A stretch of 58,841 nucleotides of DNA from assembly GCA_017480345.1 (NCBI GenBank), contig JAFVAU010000024.1, positions 1-58,841 of the forward strand, in the 5' to 3' direction. The position numbers and the translations under genes were made by a program. Shown piece by piece: positions 31,637 to 40,065 of this stretch. A model generated the notes under the pieces. It searched no databases. It saw nothing but the letters and a program-made list of their open reading frames with translations, and was not told the DNA's origin. Each line of letters begins with the position of its first letter. Positions within the stretch are counted from its first letter, which is position 1. This DNA comes from Bacteroidales bacterium (lineage in GTDB: Bacteria > Bacteroidota > Bacteroidia > Bacteroidales > UBA932).

Positions 31637-33442
31637 TCAATCCTCCGTGGAGGAATTTCTCTTTCTGTCCAGCGGATCCAGCTGAATCTTGCGCATCCGC
31701 ATGTGGTTGGGGGTAATCTCTACCAGCTCATCTTCCTGGATATATTCCAGGGCTTCCTCCAGGGAGAACTTGATGGCCGGAGGCAGCACGACCTTCTCGT
31801 CAGACCCGGCAGCACGTACGTTGGTGAGCTTCTTGGTCTTGCAGATGTTGATGTTCAGGTCTCTCTCGCGGGTATGCTCGCCCACCACCTGGCCGCCATA
31901 GATTTCCTCTCCGGGCTCCACAAAGAATCGGCCCCTGTCCAGAAGCTTGTTCATGGAGTAAGCGATGGCCTCCCCCGTTTCCAGGGACACCAGGGAGCCG
32001 TTGGTGCGCATCTCGATGTCTCCCTTGTAGGGCTGGTAGTCCTTGAAGCGGTGGGCCACCACAGCCTCGCCCTGGGTGGCGGTGAGAAGGTTACTGCGCA
32101 AGCCCATGAGGCCGCGGGTGGGAATCTCAAATTCCAGCAGCGTACGGTCCGAGCGGGGTTCCATGCGGATGAGGGCGCCCTTGCGGCGGGTACTCAGCTC
32201 GATGGCGGCGCCTACGAACTGCTCCGGCACCTCGATGGACAGTTCCTCGATGGGTTCGCAGCGCTGGCCGTTGATGGTCTTGTCCAGCACCTTGGGCTGG
32301 CCCACCTGCAGTTCGAAGCCCTCGCGGCGCATGGTCTCGATGAGCACGCTCAAGTGCAACACGCCGCGGCCATAGACCACGAAACTGTCGGCATTCACGC
32401 CGGGCTTCACGCGAAGGGCCAGGTTCTTTTCCAGCTCCTTCTCCAGGCGGTCCTTGATATGGCGGGAGGTCACAAACTTGCCGTCCTTCCCAAAGAAGGG
32501 CGAGTTGTTGATCATGAAGAGCATGCTCATGGTGGGCTCGTCCACGGCGATGGGCGGCAGGGCCTCCGGATTCTCGATATCGGCAATGGTGTCTCCAATC
32601 TCGAAGCCTTCGATGCCCACGACGGCGCAGATGTCACCGCACTGGACCTCGTCCACATTGGCCTTGCCCAGGCCTTCGAACACCATCAGCTGCTTGATTT
32701 TGCTCTTTTCCACGATATCGTAGCGCTTGCACAGGCTCACGGGCATGCCGGTCTTGAGGGAACCGCGGGTGATGCGGCCCACGGCGATGCGGCCCACATA
32801 GGGGCTGTACTCCAATGAAGAAACCAGCATCTGGGGCGTTCCCTCCTTCACTTCCGGGGCGGGAATCTCTTCCAGGATGGTGTCCAGAAGCGCCGTGATG
32901 TCCTGCGTGGGCTTCTTCCAGTCCTTGGACATCCAGCCCTGCTTGGCGCTGCCGTAGATGGTCTTGAAGTCCAGCTGGTCTTCGTTGGCGCCCAGGTTGA
33001 ACATGAGTTCGAACACCTCTTCCTGCACCTCGTCGGGACGGCAGTTGGGCTTGTCCACCTTGTTGATGACCACGATGGGCTTCTTGCCCATGTCGATGGC
33101 CTTGTTCAGGACAAAGCGGGTCTGCGGCATGCAGCCCTCGAAGGCATCCACCAGCAGAAGGACGCCGTCGGCCATGTTGAGCACACGCTCCACCTCTCCG
33201 CCGAAGTCACTGTGGCCGGGAGTGTCGATGATGTTGATTTTCACTCCCTTATAGGTGACGGATACGTTCTTGGCCAGGATGGTGATGCCTCGCTCCCGCT
33301 CCAGGTCATTGTTGTCCAGGATGAGGTTTCCGAGGTCTTCGGGCTTGCGGACCAGGTTGGCCTGGTAGATCATGCGGTCTACGAGGGTGGTTTTGCCGTG
33401 GTCTACGTGGGCGATGATGGCGATGTTTCTGATGTCCTGCAT
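31637..33442 (-). CDS. typA: Translational GTPase TypA/BipA
   Basis: 601-residue ribosome-binding GTPase involved in subunit assembly and stress. G1 AHVDHGKTTL (about residues 10-19), G2 region ERGITI, G3 DTPGHSDF, G4 NKVDKPN are all intact. Elongation-factor-like domains II, III, V and the BipA-specific C-terminal domain (to LDPLDRKRNS) follow. Length is standard. Confidence 0.97.
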   Translation of the reverse strand: MQDIRNIAIIAHVDHGKTTLVDRMIYQANLVRKPEDLGNLILDNNDLERERGITILAKNVSVTYKGVKINIIDTPGHSDFGGEVERVLNMADGVLLLVDAFEGCMPQTRFVLNKAIDMGKKPIVVINKVDKPNCRPDEVQEEVFELMFNLGANEDQLDFKTIYGSAKQGWMSKDWKKPTQDITALLDTILEEIPAPEVKEGTPQMLVSSLEYSPYVGRIAVGRITRGSLKTGMPVSLCKRYDIVEKSKIKQLMVFEGLGKANVDEVQCGDICAVVGIEGFEIGDTIADIENPEALPPIAVDEPTMSMLFMINNSPFFGKDGKFVTSRHIKDRLEKELEKNLALRVKPGVNADSFVVYGRGVLHLSVLIETMRREGFELQVGQPKVLDKTINGQRCEPIEELSIEVPEQFVGAAIELSTRRKGALIRMEPRSDRTLLEFEIPTRGLMGLRSNLLTATQGEAVVAHRFKDYQPYKGDIEMRTNGSLVSLETGEAIAYSMNKLLDRGRFFVEPGEEIYGGQVVGEHTRERDLNINICKTKKLTNVRAAGSDEKVVLPPAIKFSLEEALEYIQEDELVEITPNHMRMRKIQLDPLDRKRNSSTED

Positions 33443-33464
33443 ATATGCGCTTCTAAAAATCTTG

Positions 33465-33472
33465 CAAAGTTA
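33465..33472 (-). promoter_or_regulatory. -7 box of typA
   Basis: TAACTTTG on the minus strand, 22 nt upstream of the typA ATG. Confidence 0.65.
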
Positions 33473-33728
33473 TGAATTTTCAGTGAAAGAGACAACTTTG
33501 CACGCTGGCGCTGAAACGGATAATTTTTTTGAGGGGGCCTCTGAATGGCTTTTAAGGCCGATTTTATCCCTCCCCAGCGGGCTCCCGAAGCCATTTGACC
33601 GTTTTCAGCCGTGTAGCGGGTTCCAAAAATCGGCCCCACAACATGCTGCAAGGCCGAAAATGCAAATAAACGTTTCATTTTTCGTGACACGGATAAGTTT
33701 TCGGAGCTTTGCAAAAAATTGATGCGCT
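33473..33728. other. Divergent intergenic region typA / metallopeptidase lipoprotein
   Basis: Contains the typA promoter and no convincing gene. Reading frames of 67-116 codons exist on both strands but lack starts, promoters or family features. TTTTCAG (33478-33484) and CTGAAA (about 33509-33514) could pair. Two ATCGGCC-type 7-mers occur here. No clear -7 box is seen for the gene at 33729. Confidence 0.4.
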
Positions 33729-35306
33729 ATGAGAAAACACATTCTTTTCCTCTTGCCCCTTTGCATGCTGGTGGCGTGCAAGGGCGTCGGCGGCCCCGAG
33801 CCGGACATCGTAACGCCGGGTGATGACGCGGTGTACCATGGAATGATTGAGCTGGGACAGAAACTGGACGACCCTTACACGGTCGAGAACATGCAGAAAG
33901 CCCTCCAGAACGTCTACTCCTCCAAGGCCGACCGCGTGGACATCACCGAGACAGACCTCTATGTGCGTTTCCTGCCCAAGGATGACGAGCAGTACAAGAA
34001 GCTCCAGGAACTGGGCCTCTACCTGATGGATCACCCGATGGACTACCAGATCCTTAAGGAAGGAGACTACTATCAGGACCCGGAAGTGGGAGACGAAGCC
34101 ATCACCTGGCAATATGCCGTGGTGCCGCATGATTTCATCTTCCCGGAAGGCATCTCCTACGAGCTGTTGGACAAGGTCTTCATCTCCGAGCACGCTCCCG
34201 TTACCCGGGCCGATGACTGGGTGGACTGGGACCTGGTGGAGAGGGAGGCTTTCCGCCTCACCGGCAACGGGGAGCTCTGGGAAGAGCCCACCAAGGCCGA
34301 TGGGGGCGGCCCCTCCGGCCGAATCACCATTGAAGACCCGCTTTTCAGCGGGGGAAAACCCTTCGGCGTGGCCGGCGTAAAGGTGGCGGCCAACATCTTC
34401 GTGAAGATAGCCACCACCTACACGGACCGGGACGGATACTACCAGATGGGCAAGTCCTTCTCCGGAAAACCCCGCTATCGGCTGGTATTCCAGAACACGA
34501 AGGGCTTCAACATCGGCTTCAACTTCCTGATTATTCCGGCCTCCGTGAGCACGCTGGGGAAAGGAGAACCCTCGGGAATGGACTACCACGTGACCCAGGC
34601 CGACAGCGAAGGCGCCCTGTTCCGCCGCTGCGTGGTGAACAACGCCGCCTACGACTATTACTCCCGCTGCACGGCGGAAGACCTGGACATCGTTCCCCCT
34701 CCCGGAGACCTCCGGATCTGGATCTTCCCCTTCCTGGACTGCTCCAGCGCCAACATGCTGCACCACGGAGCCTTCCTGGACCACGACCTCATCAACAAAT
34801 ACCTGGGGAATTATCTGTTCATCATCAAGCTCTTCCTGCCGGACATCACCATCGGCACCAAGCAGATGAACTACATGCAAATTTATGAGAGTGTCGTTCA
34901 CGAACTGGCCCATGCCAGTCACTATGCCAAGGTAGGAAACACCTTCTGGACACCGTACATTGACTATGTAATCAAATCCTTCATCCTGGAAGGATGGGAT
35001 CCTTACGGCAGCGGGACCGACGCCAAGGCCGGCTACTGCGAGATTGGGGAAATGTGGGGCTACTTCATGCAGGAAACCCTCAAGACAGACCGTTACGGCG
35101 GCACGGTGAGGCAGTTTGGCAACACTTACTGGTTCAAGCCGGACATTTTCTCCTACCTGTACGAAAGAGGGCTGAGCCGCGGAGACATCTTCCGGGCCCT
35201 CACACCCAAACTGAGCGGGATAGACGACCTCCGGGAGGAACTCATCGCCCAGAACAGCGACAAAGAAAAGATTATCAACGACACCTTCCGCAAATATGGC
35301 AAATAG
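33729..35306 (+). CDS. Zinc metallopeptidase-like lipoprotein
   Basis: A 525-residue lipoprotein (signal ends LVAC, cysteine at about residue 17). A short beta-sandwich like carboxypeptidase-regulatory domains (PFGVAGVKVAANIFV and TYTDRDGYYQMGKS) lies at about 215-250. The motif VVHELAHASHY (about residues 390-400) is an HExxH zinc site, with a possible third ligand in EIGEMWGY. It resembles secreted zincin-like proteins of Bacteroidota. Substrate unknown. The DUF3575 gene starts 1 nt after its stop, which ties it to the fimbria-like pair. Confidence 0.75.
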   Translation: MRKHILFLLPLCMLVACKGVGGPEPDIVTPGDDAVYHGMIELGQKLDDPYTVENMQKALQNVYSSKADRVDITETDLYVRFLPKDDEQYKKLQELGLYLMDHPMDYQILKEGDYYQDPEVGDEAITWQYAVVPHDFIFPEGISYELLDKVFISEHAPVTRADDWVDWDLVEREAFRLTGNGELWEEPTKADGGGPSGRITIEDPLFSGGKPFGVAGVKVAANIFVKIATTYTDRDGYYQMGKSFSGKPRYRLVFQNTKGFNIGFNFLIIPASVSTLGKGEPSGMDYHVTQADSEGALFRRCVVNNAAYDYYSRCTAEDLDIVPPPGDLRIWIFPFLDCSSANMLHHGAFLDHDLINKYLGNYLFIIKLFLPDITIGTKQMNYMQIYESVVHELAHASHYAKVGNTFWTPYIDYVIKSFILEGWDPYGSGTDAKAGYCEIGEMWGYFMQETLKTDRYGGTVRQFGNTYWFKPDIFSYLYERGLSRGDIFRALTPKLSGIDDLREELIAQNSDKEKIINDTFRKYGK

Positions 35307-35307
35307 T

Positions 35308-35856
35308 ATGAAACGCATCCTTGCAGCACTGGCACTCGTCCTTGCCTGCACCGCAGCCAGGGCCCAGCAGTGGGCCGTCCAGACCAACCTGATGGACTAC
35401 CTCAACTTCGGCACCCTCAACATCGAGGGGGCGGTGGCCTTCCACCAGCACTGGAGCGCCACGGCCGTGGCCAAGCTCAATCCCTTCCATTTCAAGAAGG
35501 GAGGAGAACCCCTGAACGCCCGCCAGCAAGTGTTTGGCGCCGGTGTCCGCTACTGGCCCTGGCATGTGTATTCCGGCTGGTGGGCCGGTACCCGCGTCCA
35601 ATACCAGGAATACAACCGGGGCGGCATCAAGAATCCCACAACGGACGAGGGGAACCGCTGGGGCCTGGGGCTTTCCGGAGGCTTCTCCTACATGATTAAT
35701 CCGCATCTGAACATTGACGTCGGAGCCGGGGTCTGGGGCGGCTGGGACCGCTACACCACCTACTCCTGCCCGGTCTGCGGCCTGGTGAAAGACAAGGGCT
35801 CCCGCGCCTTCATCCTCCCCAACGACCTTCTTCTTGCACTGGTCTATGTTTTCTAA
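35308..35856 (+). CDS. DUF3575 outer-membrane-type protein
   Basis: A 182-residue exported protein (signal MKRILAALALVLACTAARA) with beta-strand periodicity and aromatic-rich strands (YWPWHVYSGWW, GLGLSGGFSYMI), in line with a small outer-membrane barrel. DUF3575 genes are typically next to Mfa/FimA-type fimbrial genes. I chose the ATG at 35308; an in-frame ATG at 35296 overlaps the upstream gene. It overlaps the next gene by 11 nt. Confidence 0.8.
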   Translation: MKRILAALALVLACTAARAQQWAVQTNLMDYLNFGTLNIEGAVAFHQHWSATAVAKLNPFHFKKGGEPLNARQQVFGAGVRYWPWHVYSGWWAGTRVQYQEYNRGGIKNPTTDEGNRWGLGLSGGFSYMINPHLNIDVGAGVWGGWDRYTTYSCPVCGLVKDKGSRAFILPNDLLLALVYVF

Positions 35857-36592
35857 ATACTCGTTCATAACGTTATTCCTGCTGGGGCTGTCCCTGCTTT
35901 CCTGTTCCGTCAAGGAGAACAGGGACCTCTGCCCCTGCGCCCTCCGGATAGAATTGAACGCCGTTCCGGGCCCCGTGAGCCTGTGGGTAGTGGCCGGAGA
36001 TTTTGAGGCCTGCTACCGGGCCCGGAAAGACACCGTGATGGTGGTGCAGGTTCCCAAGGGGAAAATCCGCCTCCAGGCAGTGTCAGGGGCCGATATGGAA
36101 GCCCGGAAGAACCTGAGGATACCGGTGGGCTTCGAATGCCCGCCGGTATACCTCCACTCTTCCCTGGTGGACACCGGGCAAGATTCCACCAGCGTCTCCG
36201 TCTCCCTGAACAAGCATTTTTGCACGCTGTCACTGGATTTCGACGGTCCTCCGGGCTGGGGAGAGCCCTACTGGGCGGAGGTAAGGGGCAACGTAGGCGG
36301 TCTTTCCTGGGAAGGCACGCCTGAGGACGGAACCTTCTCCTGCCGCCTGGACGCCGGCCTGTCCGTCCGCCTGCCCCGCCAGGACCCGGAGGAGGAGCTG
36401 TGGTTGGACATCACCATGCCGGACCGCGTGGTACGCAGCTTTGCGCTGGGGTCCTACATGCTGCAGGCCGGCTACGACTGGCGCGCCCCCGACCTGGACG
36501 ACATGCCCCTGGAAATCCGCCTTTCCGTCACGGAGATTCTCCTTCAGAGCAAAATGTGGAGCCAGGTGGTCCCCATAAATATGGATATCTGA
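35846..36592 (+). CDS. FimB/Mfa2-like fimbrial anchor lipoprotein
   Basis: A 248-residue lipoprotein, signal ending LLSC. The start of the mature part, KENRDLCPCALRIEL, is the hallmark of FimB/Mfa2 family proteins, which anchor and limit the length of Bacteroidales type V fimbriae. Two immunoglobulin-like transthyretin-type domains are expected. No fimbrillin gene follows; the next feature is tRNA-Leu. Confidence 0.8.
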   Translation: MFSKYSFITLFLLGLSLLSCSVKENRDLCPCALRIELNAVPGPVSLWVVAGDFEACYRARKDTVMVVQVPKGKIRLQAVSGADMEARKNLRIPVGFECPPVYLHSSLVDTGQDSTSVSVSLNKHFCTLSLDFDGPPGWGEPYWAEVRGNVGGLSWEGTPEDGTFSCRLDAGLSVRLPRQDPEEELWLDITMPDRVVRSFALGSYMLQAGYDWRAPDLDDMPLEIRLSVTEILLQSKMWSQVVPINMDI

Positions 36593-36601
36593 AAAAAATT
36601 A

Positions 36602-36632
36602 TTTGGACTTTCAAAAAAAGTGCGTATATTTG
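36602..36632 (+). promoter_or_regulatory. Promoter of tRNA-Leu
   Basis: TTTG (36602-36605), 19 bp, TATATTTG (36625-36632): consensus Bacteroidota promoter 15 nt before the tRNA. Confidence 0.85.
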
Positions 36633-36647
36633 CAGTCCCAAATTGAT

Positions 36648-36731
36648 GCGCGGATGGCGGAATTGGTAGACGCGCTACTCTCAGGAGGTAGTGTCCGAAA
36701 GGACGTGTCAGTTCGACTCTGATTTCGCGCA
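36648..36731 (+). tRNA. tRNA-Leu(CAG)
   Basis: An 84-nt class II tRNA with a long variable arm. Acceptor GCGCGGA/TTCGCGC, anticodon stem CTACT/GGTAG with loop CTCAGGA (anticodon CAG), variable arm GTCC-gaaa-GGAC, T loop TTCGACT. CCA is not fully encoded. Confidence 0.95.
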
Positions 36732-36735
36732 CAGA

Positions 36736-36765
36736 AAAAAGGCTTGCAAAACTGCAAGCCTTTTT
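36736..36765. terminator. Terminator of tRNA-Leu and convergent deoC
   Basis: GGCTTGCA (36741-36748) and TGCAAGCC (36753-36760), flanked by A6 and T5, so it can act in both directions. Confidence 0.88.
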
Positions 36766-36782
36766 CGTTGTGTGTCAGGGGC

Positions 36783-37673
36783 TTAGAAGTACGCAACGGT
36801 CTTCTGCTCCACGGCCGTCAGGAGCTTGTTGGCCAGGGAAGAGACGCCGAAGCGGAAGAGATTCTTATCAAGCCAATCCTCCCCCAGGATGGTTTTCACG
36901 ATGGTCCAGTAGCAGACGGCGTCCAGGGCGGAGGCAATGCCGCCGGCAGCCTTGAAGCCCACTTTCTTGCCGGTGGCTTCATAGTATTTCTTGATGCACT
37001 CGCACATCACATAGGCGGCCTGCGGGGTGGCGTTCACCTTCACCTTGCCGGTGGAAGTCTTGATAAAATCGGCCCCGTTTTCCATGGCCAGGAAGCTGGC
37101 GTCGGCAATGAGCTCGGGGGTAACCAGCAGGCCGGTTTCCAGGATCACCTTCAGGCAGACGGGACGGCCCACTTCCCGGCCAACGCGGTCAATGCACTCG
37201 CGGGAAGCGCGGATTTCCGCACCGGCGGTCTCGTAATCTCCTGCCAGGAAACTATTGAGCGCCAGCACGATATCAATCTCGTCGGCCCCGCCCTTCACGG
37301 CCAGTTCAATCTCGTGGAGCTTGACCTCCAGGAAACTCTGGGAGGTGGGGAAACAGCCGGCCACGGTGGTCACATGCACCTCCTGGGAGGCGCGCTCCGA
37401 AGCCACCACATGGGCAAAATTGGGGTACACGCAGATGGAGGCGGGCAGCGGCCAGTCCGGGTAATCCTTGGCGAAGGAATTCACCTTCTGTACCAGGGTC
37501 TTCACGCGAGCCGGCGTGTCTTCACTGGCCAGGGTGGTCTGGTCCATGATACCGAAGCACTTCTTGTAGAGCTGCTCGGAAGCCACTTCCTCCAGGCCGG
37601 CGGCAATGATTTCCAGACTGTGGGCAATGGCCTCTGCATCGGGCGTATAGCCATATTTACTTGAAAGAGACAT
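36783..37673 (-). CDS. deoC: Deoxyribose-phosphate aldolase
   Basis: 296-residue class I aldolase that cleaves 2-deoxyribose 5-phosphate to glyceraldehyde 3-phosphate and acetaldehyde in deoxynucleoside breakdown. The Schiff-base lysine is in FIKTSTGKVKVNAT, and GADEIDIVLALNSFL is the substrate-site strand. A second lysine is in KKVGFKAAGGI. It is longer than E. coli DeoC because of an N-terminal extension common in this phylum. It is the last gene of the ftsY run, 5 nt after the radical SAM gene. Confidence 0.95.
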   Translation of the reverse strand: MSLSSKYGYTPDAEAIAHSLEIIAAGLEEVASEQLYKKCFGIMDQTTLASEDTPARVKTLVQKVNSFAKDYPDWPLPASICVYPNFAHVVASERASQEVHVTTVAGCFPTSQSFLEVKLHEIELAVKGGADEIDIVLALNSFLAGDYETAGAEIRASRECIDRVGREVGRPVCLKVILETGLLVTPELIADASFLAMENGADFIKTSTGKVKVNATPQAAYVMCECIKKYYEATGKKVGFKAAGGIASALDAVCYWTIVKTILGEDWLDKNLFRFGVSSLANKLLTAVEQKTVAYF

Positions 37674-37678
37674 AGTAT

Positions 37679-38428
37679 TTATCCTTTAATTTGAATCTTA
37701 AATCCTTCATCAATCAGCGGCTGCACCAGCTCTTGCATCTGGGCTGCCGTATATTTTCCAAGCCCGCTCATGGGCGTTTCCCGGTCTATGGTATACACCA
37801 TCACCTCGCGGGGCCGGAGTTCCCGCACAATCTCCATCCATTCCTTCACCCATTGGGCCGATTCCCAGCCCGGTCCCCGCAGGAACATGGTCTGGAGCAC
37901 GAAATCTCCTTTGAAACGCTTCAGCTGTTCCACCACATGAGCCACATGGTACTCCCCCGCCGGCTTGTTCACCAGGGCCACCTGGGCATCCGTGGGGGCA
38001 TCCAGCTTGAGGATGGGGTTGTCCACCTTCCGGAGCGCTTCAAATATGCCCGGACGGCCGATGCGCGTGGCATTGGACAGCACCGACACCTTGGCCGATG
38101 GATAATAGCGGTCCCTCAGCGCCAGGGTGAGGTCTATGATGGCGGGGAATTCCGGATTCAGGGTGGGTTCCCCGTCTCCGGAGAAAGTGATGGAATCGAT
38201 GGGCGTGCCCTTCCGGGAGCATTCCTCCAGCTTGGCTTCCAGCGCCCTGCGGACATCATCGGCCGACGGGAGCAGCCTGTCTCCCAGGCCGTCCTTGTTC
38301 CAGCCGCACTCGCAGTACACGCAGTCGAAGTTGCACACCTTCCCCTCCTGGGGCAGCAGGTTGATGCCCAGCGAGCTTCCCAGCCGGCGGCTGAAGATGG
38401 GGCCGAATACCGTGGTTTCCCGCATCAT
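37679..38428 (-). CDS. Radical SAM protein
   Basis: A 249-residue radical SAM enzyme. The cluster motif is CNFDCVYCEC (about residues 32-41, CxxxCxxC), followed by SFSGDGEPTLNPEF (a GxE-like motif) and a partial TIM barrel. It resembles YfkB/MoaA-like proteins often annotated as Fe-S oxidoreductases; the reaction is unknown. The start overlaps the stop of the amidohydrolase gene (ATGA at 38425-38428). Confidence 0.85.
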   Translation of the reverse strand: MMRETTVFGPIFSRRLGSSLGINLLPQEGKVCNFDCVYCECGWNKDGLGDRLLPSADDVRRALEAKLEECSRKGTPIDSITFSGDGEPTLNPEFPAIIDLTLALRDRYYPSAKVSVLSNATRIGRPGIFEALRKVDNPILKLDAPTDAQVALVNKPAGEYHVAHVVEQLKRFKGDFVLQTMFLRGPGWESAQWVKEWMEIVRELRPREVMVYTIDRETPMSGLGKYTAAQMQELVQPLIDEGFKIQIKG

Positions 38429-39594
38429 AGCAGCACAGACTCTGAGGCCTCCGTGAGCTTGCCGTCGGCCAGGTTCTTGATATGCACGATACCGGGCTTC
38501 TTGCCGGGTTCCAGCGTGCCCAGGATGTCCTCCTTGCCCAGGAAACGGGCACCGTTCAGGCAGGCCCAGCCCAGGAGTTCTCCCAGGGGCACGTCATAGG
38601 CTTCCTGCACGGCCCGAAGCTCCGCCACCATGTTCAGTTCGTCGTTGGAAGAGAGCGAATCCGTTCCCACGCAGATGGGAATGCCGCTCTCCCGCATCAG
38701 CGGAATGGGCGGAAGCATATTGTGGATAAAGCGGTTCGAGAGCGGGCAGATGGCCAGGTATGGCTCCTTCAGGGCCGCACGGGCGGCGCGGACGCCATCG
38801 GCCGTGAGTGCGCACTCATGCACCAGCAGCACATGGCCCTCCACCGGAAGGGATACCCCGGCGGCCAGGCGGTCCAGGAAATATTGCAGGGAAGAGGCGC
38901 CCGTCACGGGAGGCGTGGGGATGCCGTTCCGGATGCGGTTGTCCCACATGGGGCCGCGGCCGTACATCATCATCTCCTCCTCTTCGTCGGACTCCTCGGA
39001 ATGGAAGCTCAAAAAACCGATCCTGAGGCCTTCCACGGAGGAAGCCGTCACCAGTTCCGGGCTCATGGTATAGCAGGAATGCGGCGTGGGAGCGGCATCC
39101 AGGCCATAGGAAAGGGCCTTTTGCTGCAGGGCCTTTACGCCCTCCATCACCGCGTCGCACTCGGAAGGAACGGCGCCGAACACCTCCAGGAAGGTGCGCG
39201 TGTACATGGGATGCTGCGCCTTCACCGCAAAGGAATCGTCGCAGTTGGAAATATCGGCCATGGCCACCACGCCCTGGTGGTACATCCCGTCCATGGCTTC
39301 CTTCAGAAGGGCCACCTTGGTTTCAAGGGAAGAGGTGTCCCTGAGGGCGTTGATCTGGTCTATGAAGCCCGCCATGCCCGTTCCCTTGCGGAAAAGACCC
39401 TTCATGTAGGAAAGTTCCACATGGCAGTGCGCATTCACAAACCCCGGGCACAGGACGCCTTCCATGACGGCCTCCCCTTCCTCGCACAGGCCCGTGCGGA
39501 GGATGGTGCCGTCATCGGCCAGCTCCACAAAGCCGTTCTTCAGGGGAAGGGCCGATGTCAGGGTATATACAAACTGCGCGGCGTAGCGTTTCAT
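38425..39594 (-). CDS. Amidohydrolase family protein (TRZ/ATZ-like deaminase)
   Basis: A 389-residue metal-dependent amidohydrolase. The first metal motif is NAHCHVELSYM (about residues 53-63, HxH), with histidines in ISFHSEE-type and VHECAL segments and the metal aspartate in CVGTDSLSSND. It is closest in pattern to chlorohydrolase/aminohydrolase enzymes that deaminate purine-like or methylthioadenosine-like substrates. Exact substrate unknown. It is 4-nt coupled to both neighbours. Confidence 0.85.
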   Translation of the reverse strand: MKRYAAQFVYTLTSALPLKNGFVELADDGTILRTGLCEEGEAVMEGVLCPGFVNAHCHVELSYMKGLFRKGTGMAGFIDQINALRDTSSLETKVALLKEAMDGMYHQGVVAMADISNCDDSFAVKAQHPMYTRTFLEVFGAVPSECDAVMEGVKALQQKALSYGLDAAPTPHSCYTMSPELVTASSVEGLRIGFLSFHSEESDEEEEMMMYGRGPMWDNRIRNGIPTPPVTGASSLQYFLDRLAAGVSLPVEGHVLLVHECALTADGVRAARAALKEPYLAICPLSNRFIHNMLPPIPLMRESGIPICVGTDSLSSNDELNMVAELRAVQEAYDVPLGELLGWACLNGARFLGKEDILGTLEPGKKPGIVHIKNLADGKLTEASESVLL

Positions 39595-40064
39595 CTGTGC
39601 GGGATATAAAAGAGGGAATCCTTGTGGAACTGCACCTTGGCCAGGCTGTCCAGGGGGCTCACCGGCTGGGGCAGATGACGGGTGTCCGGAGAGAGCGAAT
39701 ACAGGCGCAGGAACTCCTTCCGCCAGTTTTCCGCCTTCAGTTCCTTGTCAATCACCTTGCCTTCGGCCTCCAGGCGGTCCCCCACCTTCTCCATGATTTT
39801 CTCCATGCGGGAAGGGTCCTGGAGGTAATAGTCCAGGCTGTAGAGGAAGTCGTCCGTGTCGAAGCCCTGGCTCTCGAAGATGCCCTCGTACACCAGGGAG
39901 GTATCGGCCTGACGGCGGAGTTCCGGATGCTGCTTCAGGTACTGGTCCTGCAGGAGGACCTGGTACATGATATCCTCCATCTGCCTGCGCGGAATACGCT
40001 CCGGCCCCCTGTGGCAGGAGACCGCCAGCACCAGCAGCAAGGCCATATGGAGAAAACGCCTCAT
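39591..40064 (-). CDS. DUF4296 lipoprotein
   Basis: A 157-residue lipoprotein with signal ending LAVSC. The rest is helical (MEDIMYQVLLQDQYL, FLYSLDYYLQDP), the pattern of DUF4296, a Bacteroidota periplasmic family of unknown function. It sits 1 nt after pheT and overlaps the amidohydrolase start. Confidence 0.82.
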   Translation of the reverse strand: MRRFLHMALLLVLAVSCHRGPERIPRRQMEDIMYQVLLQDQYLKQHPELRRQADTSLVYEGIFESQGFDTDDFLYSLDYYLQDPSRMEKIMEKVGDRLEAEGKVIDKELKAENWRKEFLRLYSLSPDTRHLPQPVSPLDSLAKVQFHKDSLFYIPHR

Positions 40065-40065
40065 C

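Noticed and set aside
33403-33714. A 103-codon minus-strand frame upstream of typA
   Set aside because: It runs across the typA promoter and start, has no promoter of its own and no family features. It may be a remnant of a dispersed sequence but I cannot show it.
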